From UBA11606 sp049437325 (GTDB taxonomy: Bacteria; Actinomycetota; Acidimicrobiia; Acidimicrobiales; Aldehydirespiratoraceae), in assembly GCA_049437325.1 (NCBI GenBank), contig JBMTIM010000009.1:4573-68572 (forward strand): DNA of 64,000 nucleotides, given 5' to 3'. The translations under genes and the position numbers were made by a program. The notes beneath the pieces were generated by a model that worked only from the letters and a program-made list of their open reading frames with translations, ran no database searches and was not told the origin of the DNA. How positions within the stretch are numbered: position 1 is the first letter of the stretch; the number at the start of each line of letters is the position of its first letter. Below are positions 40,318 to 49,284 of this stretch, in pieces.

Positions 40318-41583
40318 GTGGCCGCTCCGACCTTTCGTGCCCCCAAAGGCACTCGCGACATTTTGCCCCCTGAGTCGGGGCGACGCCGCGCGGCGCTCGA
40401 TGCATTCGCCGAGCAGGCAGAGCTCGCAGGTTTCGGCGAGATCATGTCGCCGCTCTTCGAGGACCTCGGAGTGTTCAAGCGCCTTGGAGAGTCGACCGAC
40501 GTGGTGACCAAGGAGATGTTCGATTTCTTCGACAAGGGAGACCCTCCTCAACACCTCGCCCTCCGCCCAGAACTGACCGCTTCGGTGTGTCGAGGATTTG
40601 CTGAACACCGACCAACCCCGCCGTGGAAGGTCTGGTACGAGGGGCCGCAGTTCCGATACGAGCAGCCACAGGCCGGCCGGTACCGCCAGTTCCACCAGGT
40701 CGGCGTCGAAACGCTCGGCACCGACGACCCGCAAGCGGACATCGACGTCATTGCGCTCGGCTGGAACTTCTATGCCTCTCTCGGTCTCCGGCGGATCTCT
40801 CTGCTGCTCAATTCGCTCGGCGATCCTTCGTGCCGGCCTGCGTACCTCGACGCGCTCCGCAGGTATCTGAGCGACAACCAGGCATCGTTGTCGGCGCAGT
40901 CACGCGTCACGCTCGAGCGCAATCCGCTTCGCGTGCTCGACTCCAAACGTCGTGAGGATGCCGAGATCGTCGCAGCTGCGCCGCTGATGGTCGACTTCCT
41001 CACCGACGAAACGCGCGATCACTTCGATGCAGTGTGTGCTGGGCTCGACCAGCTCGGCATTCCCTATGAGCTGTCGCCTCGGCTTGTGCGTGGGCTCGAC
41101 TACTACACCCGGACTACCTTCGAATTTGTCGCCGAAGCCCTCTCGACCGCCCAGAATGCCGTCGGTGGTGGCGGGCGCTACGACGGACTCGTCGAAGACC
41201 TCGGTGGCCCTCCAACACCCGGTATCGGGTTTGCCCTCGGCCTCGATCGAATTCTGCTGGCCTGTGACGCCGAGGATGTCTTCGCCACCCCTGCACCGGT
41301 GACGAAGGTCTTCGTCGTCGACGTGACCGGCGGAAGTCATGCCCTCGTCGTCTGCAACGCGCTCCGGGCTGCCGGGATCGGGGCTGATCGAACCTACGAC
41401 GGTCGGTCGATGAAAGCCCAGATGAAGGTTGCCGATCGGTCCGGCGCCCTGTTGGCGGCCATCATCGGCGAAGACGAAGTCGCCAGCGGCGAGGTCACCC
41501 TTCGCGATCTCCGCAGTGACACCGGCCAGCACCGAGTCGCCCTCGACGATCTCGTCCCGTCCGTGGCCCGTCTGCTTCTGTAG
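40318..41583 (+). CDS. hisS: histidyl-tRNA synthetase
   Basis: A 421-residue class II synthetase charging tRNA-His. FRAPKGTRDILPPESGRR (N-terminal family motif), LRPELTASVCRG with motif 2 in QFRYEQPQAGRYRQFHQVG, the histidine motif RGLDYYTRTTFE, motif 3 around GGRYDGLVEDLGGPPTPGIGFALGLDR, and a C-terminal anticodon domain are all visible. The leaderless-type GTG start gives MAAPTFRAPKGTRD, as expected. Confidence 0.95.
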   Translation: MAAPTFRAPKGTRDILPPESGRRRAALDAFAEQAELAGFGEIMSPLFEDLGVFKRLGESTDVVTKEMFDFFDKGDPPQHLALRPELTASVCRGFAEHRPTPPWKVWYEGPQFRYEQPQAGRYRQFHQVGVETLGTDDPQADIDVIALGWNFYASLGLRRISLLLNSLGDPSCRPAYLDALRRYLSDNQASLSAQSRVTLERNPLRVLDSKRREDAEIVAAAPLMVDFLTDETRDHFDAVCAGLDQLGIPYELSPRLVRGLDYYTRTTFEFVAEALSTAQNAVGGGGRYDGLVEDLGGPPTPGIGFALGLDRILLACDAEDVFATPAPVTKVFVVDVTGGSHALVVCNALRAAGIGADRTYDGRSMKAQMKVADRSGALLAAIIGEDEVASGEVTLRDLRSDTGQHRVALDDLVPSVARLLL

Positions 41584-41631
41584 TACCGCCTGATCCCTCC
41601 TGTTCGCTCCAACCAAGAAACCATCACCACC

Positions 41632-43392
41632 ATGCAGGACCTGACCACTTCGATGCGCACCGACATGTGCGGCCACCTCACTGCAGCAGATGCAGGACGA
41701 ACCGTCTCGGTGTGCGGCTGGGTCGATCGTCGGCGTGAGCACGGCGAACATCTGGCATTCATCGACCTGCGCGACCACACCGGAGTGGTGCAGTGTGTCG
41801 TGAACTCGAGTCACGACCTTCGCAGTGAGTATGTCGCCCGAATGACCGGCGACGTTCGGCTGCGCCCGGACGACACCGCCAATCTCGATCTCGCCACCGG
41901 CGAGATCGAGATCGAGGTGCGCGAGATCGAGATCTTGGCCGAGGCCGAACCCCCGCCGTTCCCGCTCGACGAACGAACCGATGTCGACGAAACCATTCGG
42001 TTGCGCCACCGGTATGTCGATCTCCGCAAGGGTCGCATGCAGCGCAATCTCCGAACCCGTGCGTTGGTGAACTCGGCCGTTCGCCGTGGGATGGAAGAGC
42101 AGGGTTTCGTCGAGATCGAGACACCGATGCTGATCGCGTCGACCCCGGAAGGTGCCCGCGACTTCGTGGTTCCGTCTCGCAAGGAACCCGGCTCCTTCTA
42201 CGCACTCCCGCAGAGCCCGCAGCTGTTCAAACAGCTCTGCATGGTCGGAGGAATCGATCGCTATTACCAGATCGCCCGTTGCCTCCGCGACGAAGATCTG
42301 CGTGCCGACCGCCAGTTCGAGTTCATGCAGCTCGACGCAGAGATGAGCTTCGTCAACCAGGAAGACGTCTTCACTGCGATCGGTCACGCAGTTGCAAACG
42401 CTGCCGAAGCCGTGACCGGCGATCGGCCCTCGGTCTTTCCCCGTATGACGTGGCTCGAGGCCCAAGAGCGGTTCGGTTCCGACAAACCCGACACCCGCTT
42501 CGGGATGGAACTCGTCGAACTCACGTCCATCTTCGAGGGCACCGAGGCCCGTGTGTTCCAGGCGCCGTGCGTGAAAGGCATTCGCATGGAGGGCGGTGTC
42601 GAGGCGCTGAGCCGCAACCAGATCGACGCCCTGGTCGACACCTGCCAGCGCTGGGGAGCGAAGGGTCTCGCATGGATGAAGGTGATCGCCGGTGACTCGG
42701 GGCCGGCACTCGATGCCGGCGTCGCCAAGTTCCTCTCGGGCACCGAGTCGACCGCCGTTATCGACGCGCTGGATGCCGTGCCCGGGGACATGGTCTTTCT
42801 GGTGGCCGACGAGCGTCGCGTCGTGCGCCATGTACTGGGCCTGCTCCGGCTTGAGCTCGGCAAGCCACCGGTGAATGAGGGCGGGCTCAATTTCCTGTGG
42901 ATCGTCGACTTCCCGCTGTTCGAGACGATTGCCGAGAACGGCATGCCGGTGCCGGCTCACCATCCGTTCACCATGCCCCACGAGGATGACTGGGGACTGC
43001 TCGAGCAGACCGGGGAGGCGCTTCTCGAGGTTCGTTCCCAGTCCTACGATCTCGTGCTGAACGGCTGGGAACTCGGTTCTGGCTCGATCCGGATCAACCG
43101 TTCGGACGTGCAGAATCGCATCTTCGAACTGCTGGGAATCGGTGAGCAGGAGCGTCAGTCGAAATTCGGTTTCTTCATCGATGCCTTCCAATACGGCGCT
43201 CCCCCGCACGGCGGCTTCGCCTTCGGTCTCGATCGCCTGGTTGCGCTGCTGGCTGGAGAGACCAACATCCGAGAGGTCATCGCGTTTCCCAAGACGCAGT
43301 CGGGAGCCGATCCGCTCACCAACGCCCCATCGCAGATCGATGGAGGACATCTCGACGAATTGGGTCTCCGGGTCCTTCCCCCGGCCACCTGA
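41632..43392 (+). CDS. aspS: aspartyl-tRNA synthetase
   Basis: A 586-residue bacterial-type AspRS: N-terminal OB anticodon domain (VCGWVDRRREHGEHLAFIDLRD), class II core with RHRYVDLRK, FVVPSR, YALPQSPQLFKQLCMVGGIDRYYQIARCLRDEDLRADRQ (motif 2), the inserted GAD domain (about 285-415) and motif 3 at GGFAFGLDRLVALL. There is no clear Shine-Dalgarno sequence; ATG 41653 (MRTDMCGHL) is an equally possible start. Whether it also charges tRNA-Asn cannot be told from sequence alone. Confidence 0.95.
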   Translation: MQDLTTSMRTDMCGHLTAADAGRTVSVCGWVDRRREHGEHLAFIDLRDHTGVVQCVVNSSHDLRSEYVARMTGDVRLRPDDTANLDLATGEIEIEVREIEILAEAEPPPFPLDERTDVDETIRLRHRYVDLRKGRMQRNLRTRALVNSAVRRGMEEQGFVEIETPMLIASTPEGARDFVVPSRKEPGSFYALPQSPQLFKQLCMVGGIDRYYQIARCLRDEDLRADRQFEFMQLDAEMSFVNQEDVFTAIGHAVANAAEAVTGDRPSVFPRMTWLEAQERFGSDKPDTRFGMELVELTSIFEGTEARVFQAPCVKGIRMEGGVEALSRNQIDALVDTCQRWGAKGLAWMKVIAGDSGPALDAGVAKFLSGTESTAVIDALDAVPGDMVFLVADERRVVRHVLGLLRLELGKPPVNEGGLNFLWIVDFPLFETIAENGMPVPAHHPFTMPHEDDWGLLEQTGEALLEVRSQSYDLVLNGWELGSGSIRINRSDVQNRIFELLGIGEQERQSKFGFFIDAFQYGAPPHGGFAFGLDRLVALLAGETNIREVIAFPKTQSGADPLTNAPSQIDGGHLDELGLRVLPPAT

Positions 43393-43407
43393 ACGACGCA
43401 GCCGCTC

Positions 43408-43425
43408 GACCGGCGGACCCCGGTC
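43408..43425. terminator. inverted repeat between convergent genes
   Basis: GACCGG and CCGGTC form a 6-bp stem with a 6-base loop after aspS. A moderately T-rich stretch (TGTTCTT, from about 43433) follows on the plus strand, so it may act as an aspS terminator. Confidence 0.35.
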
Positions 43426-43457
43426 CTCGTCGGTGTTCTTCGGCTCGGTGCCGTGGA

Positions 43458-44051
43458 TCAGCGGAGCTGGAATGTTGCGACCACGGCATCGTCGGGCACG
43501 GTCGCCAGACGATCGCCCAGCACTGCTCGGATGGCGTCAGCCGATCCCATGATCTGCACGAGCACGGTCGCGTCCCGACGTGCGGCGGCGATCGAGCGTT
43601 CGTCGGGCAGGGAGAGCACGAAGCCGAGTCGTTCGAGTTCGGCGGCAAGCGCCTCTGCGACGACCTCGGGTGATGCCGTGGTTGTCAGGCAGAGCAACCG
43701 GCGTGGATCGATGTCATCGGCGACCAGCGGCGACAGATCGGCGGGCATCGTGATCCCTGCGAGCGCCTGGGCCAGCGTCTCGGCCTGCGGATCCCCGGAG
43801 GCGTCGGGTGCAGCTTGCAAGGACCGACGCTCGTGCGGATCGGCGGCGGGCGTGTCGTCCGGTGGCTCCTGCGTGGCGAGTTTCGCCTCGAACGCCGCGA
43901 TCCTGTCATCCCGATCGGAGGACGTCAGCGGCTGCCGTTCGTGAGGTGCTTGGTCGGCTCGCAGGGTGCGGGAGGTGACGAGTCGGCGCACGAAGATCAG
44001 GATCGACACGGCGGTCCAGATCCAGAACATCACGACGAGGAGATCGACCAC
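43458..44051 (-). CDS. membrane-anchored protein of unknown function
   Basis: I do not recognise this 197-residue protein. It has one N-terminal membrane helix (about 2-20, VDLLVVMFWIWTAVSILIFV), a polar Asp/Pro/Gln-rich linker (about 30-90), and a C-terminal domain (about 95-197) that appears to pair two short alpha/beta units: LLCLTTTASPEVVAEALAAELERLGF and VLVQIMGSADAIRAVLGDRL. GTG 44051 was taken; ATG 44030 is an alternative within the helix. It is convergent with aspS and divergent from rarA. Confidence 0.7.
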   Translation of the reverse strand: MVDLLVVMFWIWTAVSILIFVRRLVTSRTLRADQAPHERQPLTSSDRDDRIAAFEAKLATQEPPDDTPAADPHERRSLQAAPDASGDPQAETLAQALAGITMPADLSPLVADDIDPRRLLCLTTTASPEVVAEALAAELERLGFVLSLPDERSIAAARRDATVLVQIMGSADAIRAVLGDRLATVPDDAVVATFQLR

Positions 44052-44119
44052 ACATGCCCATCGGCAGCGAGCGACACCTCCTGAGCGTGTGGGCGGAGGC
44101 TGTTGCCGGTATCGGCCGG

Positions 44120-44132
44120 TAGGGTCGCTTCC
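44120..44132 (+). promoter_or_regulatory. -10-like hexamer deciding the rarA start
   Basis: TAGGGT at 44120-44125 in CCGGTAGGGTC is followed by 7 bases and GTG 44133. Confidence 0.5.
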
Positions 44133-45470
44133 GTGGGGGAGGACCTGTTCAGTGCTGCAGCCGACGAACGCCTTTCGCGCCGCTCTCCGCTCGCTGCACG
44201 CCTGCGGCCTCGGCACCTCGACGATGTCGTGGGGCAGCGCCATCTGCTCGCACCCGGCAAGCCACTGCGTACTCTCATCGAGGACGACCGACTGTCCTCG
44301 GTGATCCTGTGGGGCCCTCCCGGCACCGGCAAGACGAGCCTCGCTCGTCTGATTGCCACCACCACGGAGAAGTCGTTCGTCGAACTCTCTGCGGTCACTG
44401 CATCGGTCAAGGATGTGCGGGAACAGATCGCAGCAGCCCGCCATCGATTGGGAGAGCGTGGTTCGGGCACGATCCTGTTCCTCGACGAGGTGCATCGATT
44501 CAACAAGGCACAGCAGGACACGCTCCTGCCTGCGGTCGAGGAGGGGCTGATCGTCTTGATCGGCGCAACGACGGAGAACCCTCACTTCGAGGTCAACCCA
44601 CCGTTGATGTCTCGCTCGACATTGTTCCGTCTGGCTGCCCTCGACGATGCCGATCTTGCGACGTTGGTTCGCCGTGGGTTCGAGGTCGAGGGTGCCTCGG
44701 CCGACGATGATGCCGTTGCCCACATTGCCCACCGCGCCGGCGGTGACGGTCGGCACGCACTCACCAGCGCCGAAGTTGCGGCGGCGTTGGCAGCTGCCCG
44801 GGGCAGGCCGATCCACGTGACGATCGACGATGCCGAGGGCGCGGTCGACGCGAAGGCTGTTCGCTATGGGCGCGACGGGCACTACGACGTCATTTCAGCC
44901 TTCATCAAGAGCATTCGTGGTTCTGATGCCGACGCTGCGGTGTACTGGCTGGCTCGCATGCTCGAAGCAGGGGAGGACCCGCGCTTCATTGCCCGCAGGT
45001 TGGTGATCCACGCATCAGAGGACATCGGACTCGCCGACCCACAGGCACTCCTCGTTGCCACCGCCGCTGCGCACGCTGTCGAGTTCGTCGGGTTGCCCGA
45101 GGCACAGCTCAACCTTGCGCAGGCCACACTGCATCTCGCCACGTCCCCGAAGTCGAATCGTGTCACCCGAGCGATCCTCGATGCGCGAGCTGCAGCCCGC
45201 GAAGCCGGTACCGGTGAGGTTCCCCCGCATCTGCGCGACGCGCATTACGCCGGGGCCGACTCGCTTGGACACGGGACTGGCTATCGGTACCCGCACGACG
45301 AACCCGAAGGCTGGGTCGAACAGCGGTACCTTCCCGACGAGATGGTCGGCCGCACCTTCTACGATCCCAGCTCCCATGGGCGCGAAGGTCGATTGCGGGA
45401 GTGGTGGCCCGGCCATCGTGAGGTCGACACCGGCACCACCGACACCACCGATAGCCATGTGGTTGACTGA
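44133..45470 (+). CDS. rarA: replication-associated recombination protein A (MgsA/RarA AAA+ ATPase)
   Basis: A 445-residue clamp-loader-like ATPase acting at stalled replication forks. Walker A is GPPGTGKTS, Walker B is LFLDEVHRFNK, sensor 1 is IGATTENP, and the C-terminal tetramerisation region includes HYDVISAFIKSIRGSDADAAVYWLARM and the FIARRLVIHASEDIGLADP block characteristic of RarA. GTG 44133 gives MGEDLFSAAADERL, the normal start. It precedes two small genes and alaS, as in other actinobacteria. Confidence 0.95.
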   Translation: MGEDLFSAAADERLSRRSPLAARLRPRHLDDVVGQRHLLAPGKPLRTLIEDDRLSSVILWGPPGTGKTSLARLIATTTEKSFVELSAVTASVKDVREQIAAARHRLGERGSGTILFLDEVHRFNKAQQDTLLPAVEEGLIVLIGATTENPHFEVNPPLMSRSTLFRLAALDDADLATLVRRGFEVEGASADDDAVAHIAHRAGGDGRHALTSAEVAAALAAARGRPIHVTIDDAEGAVDAKAVRYGRDGHYDVISAFIKSIRGSDADAAVYWLARMLEAGEDPRFIARRLVIHASEDIGLADPQALLVATAAAHAVEFVGLPEAQLNLAQATLHLATSPKSNRVTRAILDARAAAREAGTGEVPPHLRDAHYAGADSLGHGTGYRYPHDEPEGWVEQRYLPDEMVGRTFYDPSSHGREGRLREWWPGHREVDTGTTDTTDSHVVD

Positions 45471-45476
45471 GGACTC

Positions 45477-45869
45477 ATGAGCGCCACGGATCTCGCCGCG
45501 ATCGTCGTCACTGTCGTTTGTCTGCTCGTCGTGGGCGTCCTCGGGGTCGCAATCCAAGCCCTCGTGCGCACGTTGCGAGAGCTGCGGCTCACCGTCGACG
45601 AGTTGCGGGCAAGCACCCTGCCGATGGTCGACGATCTCCAACGCACCGTGAACCGAGCCGGTGACGAACTCGAGCGGGTCGACGGGGTACTCGACCGAGC
45701 CGAACGCATCACTGCAACCGTCGATGTTGCAAGCCGACTTGGGTATCGAGCCTTCGCACCGCCGGTGATCAAGACCCTTTCGGTCGTGCGGGGTACCAGC
45801 CGGGCCGCCAAGGTGATTGCGCGGCCGCGGCGACGGAGTGCCATCGATGTCAAGGGTCACCGAAGGTAG
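45477..45869 (+). CDS. DUF948-like membrane protein
   Basis: A 130-residue protein with one N-terminal helix (about 5-28) followed by a long amphipathic helix (LVRTLRELRLTVDELRASTLPMVDDLQRTVNRAGDELERVDGVLDRAERI) and a short basic C-terminus. This architecture is that of DUF948 proteins, commonly found before alaS in actinobacteria. It starts 6 bases after rarA. The function is unknown. Confidence 0.75.
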   Translation: MSATDLAAIVVTVVCLLVVGVLGVAIQALVRTLRELRLTVDELRASTLPMVDDLQRTVNRAGDELERVDGVLDRAERITATVDVASRLGYRAFAPPVIKTLSVVRGTSRAAKVIARPRRRSAIDVKGHRR

Positions 45870-45874
45870 GGCAG

Positions 45875-46231
45875 GTGAAGCGAACGTTCTACACGGCGGT
45901 GGGCTACACCCTCGGGGTCGGCACCGGCTGGTACGTCCAACGTCGGCTCAAACGGACCGTCGAGAAGGTCGCGCCCGATCAGGTGGTTGCCGAGGTCCGC
46001 GATCGTGGTCGTCAGGTTGCCGATGCCGGTGTGCAGGCCGCCACACGAGCGCGCGACCTGGCGGTCAATTTCCGCGATGCCACCCAGGAGGGCATGGCGA
46101 CCATTCGTCGGGAACACGCCGATCTGTTGGCGGAGTTCGCAACCGATGAGGCCATGCACACCGGTCCGGCCCGACGACTTCCCGGTCGGGGCGACACGCA
46201 GTCCGGTGGGGGATTTCGCCCCCGCCACTGA
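45875..46231 (+). CDS. small putative membrane-associated protein preceding alaS
   Basis: A 118-residue protein starting at GTG 5 bases after the previous gene. A short hydrophobic N-terminus (about 6-20, YTAVGYTLGVGTGWYV) is followed by basic and helical segments (RRLKRTVEKVAPDQVVAEVRDRGRQVADAG). Small proteins of this kind often lie between the DUF948-like gene and alaS in actinobacteria. No catalytic motif is visible. The Gly/Arg-rich C-terminus may be disordered. Confidence 0.65.
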   Translation: MKRTFYTAVGYTLGVGTGWYVQRRLKRTVEKVAPDQVVAEVRDRGRQVADAGVQAATRARDLAVNFRDATQEGMATIRREHADLLAEFATDEAMHTGPARRLPGRGDTQSGGGFRPRH

Positions 46232-46243
46232 ATGGCGCGCCGG

Positions 46244-46258
46244 TAGGCTGATTTCCGC
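46244..46258 (+). promoter_or_regulatory. -10-like hexamer before alaS
   Basis: TAGGCT at 46244-46249 in GCCGGTAGGCTG is followed by 9 bases and ATG 46259. Confidence 0.5.
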
Positions 46259-48826
46259 ATGAAGTCCAACGAGGTACGCAAGGCGTTCACCGACTTCTTC
46301 GTCGAACGCGAGCACAACCATCAACCGTCGGCGTCGCTGATTCCCCACGATCCGACCTTGCTGTTCACCGTGGCAGGGATGGTGCCGTTCAAGACCTATT
46401 TCACCGGCGAGGAAATCCCCCCGTACCAGCGCGCCGTCACCATTCAGAAGTGTGTGCGGGCCGGTGGCAAGCACAACGACCTCGACGAGATCGGCCGCAC
46501 GAAACGTCATCTCACGTTCTTCGAAATGATGGGGAACTTCAGTTTCGGGGACTACTTCAAGCATGACGCGTGCGCGTGGGCATGGGAATTCGTCACCGAT
46601 GTCCTCGGGCTCGACAAGGATCGACTGTGGGTCACCGTCCATCTCAGCGACGACGAGGCTGCCGAGATCTGGGAACACCATGTCGGCGTTCCTGCCGAGC
46701 GCATTCAACGCCTCGACGAGGACAACTACTGGAAGATGGGCGACGTCGGTCCGTGTGGACCGTGTTCGGAGATCTTCTGGGACAAGGGGCCCGAGTTCGG
46801 TGACGACGGTGGCCCTGAACACGGCGACGAGGATCGATTCATCGAGATTTGGAACCTCGTCTTCATGCAGTTCGATCAGCAGGCCGACGGCTCGAAGGTG
46901 CCCCTTCCCAAACCGTCCATCGATACCGGGATGGGCCTCGAGCGCACAGTGTCGGTCCTGCAGGGTGTGGATTCGGTCTGGGACACCGACGAGCTCTTCG
47001 CGTTGCAGGGGGCAGCCGCTGAACTGACCGGTGTCGATCCGTCGACCGCCCCGTTCGAGCAGCTCGTGTCGCTTCGGATTCTTGCCGATCATGCACGATC
47101 GACCTCGATGCTGGTGAGCGACGGGGTGTTCCCGTCCAACGAAGCGCGCGGGTACGTCCTACGCCGCATCCTGCGCCGCGCAGTGCGCCATGCGTACATC
47201 CTCGGCGTCGAAACCGCAGTGATGGGAGGCATGGTCGACGCAGTCGTCGAGACCATGGGGCCCGACTACCCGGATCTTGCCGCCAACCACGCATTCGTCC
47301 GAGACGTCATCGATCGTGAGGAGGTTCGCTTCCGGGAGACGCTTCGCAAGGGTCAGACGATCCTCGACGAACAGCTCGAATCCCTGCCCGAGGGGGCGCC
47401 TCTGCCCGGTGACATCGCCTTTCTCCTGCACGACACCTATGGCTTTCCGCTCGAGGTGACCCAAGAGATCACCCAAGAGCGAGGGGTCGACGTCGACGTT
47501 GAGGGATTTCGTTCGGCGATGGCCGAGCAGCAGCGACAGGCCAAGGAGGCCCGCAAAGTCGCAGCTGCTGGGGACACGGCGCATCTCACCGCGATCGTCG
47601 ACGAATACGGCGAGACCGACTTCACGGGCCGTGACGAGGTCTCCTCGCAGGCGACGGTGTTGTACATCGATGACGAGATTGTCGTACTCGACCGCACGCC
47701 GTTCTACGCCGAGTCCGGCGGTCAGATCGGCGACACCGGCACGATCAGCGGCGGTGGAACCACGATCGACGTCACCGACACCCGCTACGGCGTCCCCGGG
47801 CTGCACATCCACGAGGTCACCGGGAGCGGTGGGATCGAGCTCGGCCAGACCGTCACCGCCACGATCGATGATGAGCGTCGTGCGGCAATTCGTCGCAACC
47901 ACACCGCTACGCACATTCTTCACCATGCATTGCGCGAAGTCCTCGGTGACCACGTCAAGCAGCAGGGCTCCTACGTCGGTCCCGACCGGCTCCGGTTCGA
48001 TTTCAGTCACTACGAGGGCATGACTCCCGAGCAGGTGGCGGCCGTTGAAGATCTTGTGAACGCCGAAGTCCTCGACAACGGGTCGTGTCGTCATTTCGAG
48101 ACCACGATGGAGACTGCCGAGCAGCTCGGGGCGATCGCCTTCTTCGGCGACAAGTACGGAGACGTGGTTCGGGTGCTCGAAGCAGGGCGTCATTCCGTCG
48201 AGCTGTGCGGTGGTACCCATGTCAAAGCGCTCGGCGACATCGGCCAGTTCCGCATCGTCAGCGAGGGTTCGATCGGCTCCAACATCCGTCGTGTGGAGGC
48301 GCTCACCGGAACGGCGACGATCGCACGGGCACGCCAGATGGAGTCGATGGTCACCGCGGCTGCGGGGACGCTCGGCGCCCAGAGCACGTTCGACCTCGAA
48401 GAGGTCGCCGCGACCCGCATGGCCGAGATCAAGCAGCTCAACAAGGAACTTGCTCGGCTCAAGCAGCAGGCGGCGGTCGGTCAGGCACCCCAGCTGGCGG
48501 CAACTGCGGTCGATGGCGTCGTCGTCGCACGTGTCGACGATCTCGAACGCGATTCGCTTCGCGATCTCGCAGTCTCGATCCGCGACCAGGCCCAGGTTCA
48601 CGCAGTCGTCCTCGCCGGAGCGCTTGCAGGCGGGAATGGTGTTGCTCTGGTGAGTGCAGTCACGCCCGAGAGCCCGCTGAACGCCGGCGTGTTGATCGAC
48701 GATGCCAAGACGACGGTCGGTGGTGGCGGGAAACCTGCTGATGATCTGGCAGTGGCGGGCGGCAAGCATGTCGAGAAGATCGATGAGGCGCTCGAGCAGG
48801 TCCGGGCGGCGGCCGGAATCGAGTGA
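46259..48826 (+). CDS. alaS: alanyl-tRNA synthetase
   Basis: An 855-residue class II synthetase. The catalytic core starts KSNEVRKAFTDFFVEREH with motif 2 around KHNDLDEIGRTKRHLTFFEMMGNFSFG. The editing domain has HTATH and the zinc-binding CGGTHVKALGDIG, and the C-Ala domain with its coiled coil ends the protein (GGGGKPADDLAVAGGKHVEKIDEALEQV). Both editing and charging sites look intact. The stop overlaps the yqgF start (GTGA). Confidence 0.96.
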   Translation: MKSNEVRKAFTDFFVEREHNHQPSASLIPHDPTLLFTVAGMVPFKTYFTGEEIPPYQRAVTIQKCVRAGGKHNDLDEIGRTKRHLTFFEMMGNFSFGDYFKHDACAWAWEFVTDVLGLDKDRLWVTVHLSDDEAAEIWEHHVGVPAERIQRLDEDNYWKMGDVGPCGPCSEIFWDKGPEFGDDGGPEHGDEDRFIEIWNLVFMQFDQQADGSKVPLPKPSIDTGMGLERTVSVLQGVDSVWDTDELFALQGAAAELTGVDPSTAPFEQLVSLRILADHARSTSMLVSDGVFPSNEARGYVLRRILRRAVRHAYILGVETAVMGGMVDAVVETMGPDYPDLAANHAFVRDVIDREEVRFRETLRKGQTILDEQLESLPEGAPLPGDIAFLLHDTYGFPLEVTQEITQERGVDVDVEGFRSAMAEQQRQAKEARKVAAAGDTAHLTAIVDEYGETDFTGRDEVSSQATVLYIDDEIVVLDRTPFYAESGGQIGDTGTISGGGTTIDVTDTRYGVPGLHIHEVTGSGGIELGQTVTATIDDERRAAIRRNHTATHILHHALREVLGDHVKQQGSYVGPDRLRFDFSHYEGMTPEQVAAVEDLVNAEVLDNGSCRHFETTMETAEQLGAIAFFGDKYGDVVRVLEAGRHSVELCGGTHVKALGDIGQFRIVSEGSIGSNIRRVEALTGTATIARARQMESMVTAAAGTLGAQSTFDLEEVAATRMAEIKQLNKELARLKQQAAVGQAPQLAATAVDGVVVARVDDLERDSLRDLAVSIRDQAQVHAVVLAGALAGGNGVALVSAVTPESPLNAGVLIDDAKTTVGGGGKPADDLAVAGGKHVEKIDEALEQVRAAAGIE

Positions 48827-49284
48827 CCACCGTGAGAGCCCTCGGGCTCGACCTCGGCCAGAAACGGGTCGGGGTCGCAGTGAGCGACAGCGCAGGTGCG
48901 CTTGCGATGCCGATCGAGGTGCTCGATCGACTCGGTGACCGCACGCGCGAACACCGGGCCATTGCCCAACTCGTCGAGGAATGGGACGTCGAGATCGTTG
49001 TCGTGGGCCTGCCCTACAACATGGACGGCACGGTCGGGTCGCAGGCCCGGCGGTATGCCGCCGAAGCCAAGGCACTGGGCGACACCCTCGACGTGCCCGT
49101 TGTTCTCTACGATGAACGACTGACGACGGTCACTGCGGAGCGGAGCCTGATGGAGCAGAACGTGAACGCCCAGCACCGCCGACACATCATCGACAAGGTC
49201 GCGGCGTCGGTGATGTTGCAGTCGTGGCTCGATGCCGGTCAGCCTCTGGGTGACGAGCCCTCGCCAGAGTCGGGGTCACGCTGA
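48823..49284 (+). CDS. yqgF: YqgF/RuvX family putative Holliday junction resolvase (16S rRNA processing)
   Basis: A 153-residue RNase H-fold protein. Acidic residues are visible in GLDLGQKRVGVAVSD (N-terminal Asp), the VVVGLPYNMDG strand, YDERLTT (Glu) and HIIDKVAASVMLQSWLD (C-terminal Asp). In E. coli the family member acts in maturing the 16S rRNA 5' end. It is coupled to alaS and mltG by overlapping stops and starts, a very conserved triad. Confidence 0.92.
   Translation: MTTVRALGLDLGQKRVGVAVSDSAGALAMPIEVLDRLGDRTREHRAIAQLVEEWDVEIVVVGLPYNMDGTVGSQARRYAAEAKALGDTLDVPVVLYDERLTTVTAERSLMEQNVNAQHRRHIIDKVAASVMLQSWLDAGQPLGDEPSPESGSR

Noticed and set aside
40900..43350. 816-codon minus-strand frame across hisS and aspS
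   Set aside because: Antisense shadow of two synthetase genes, with no start signal or domain.
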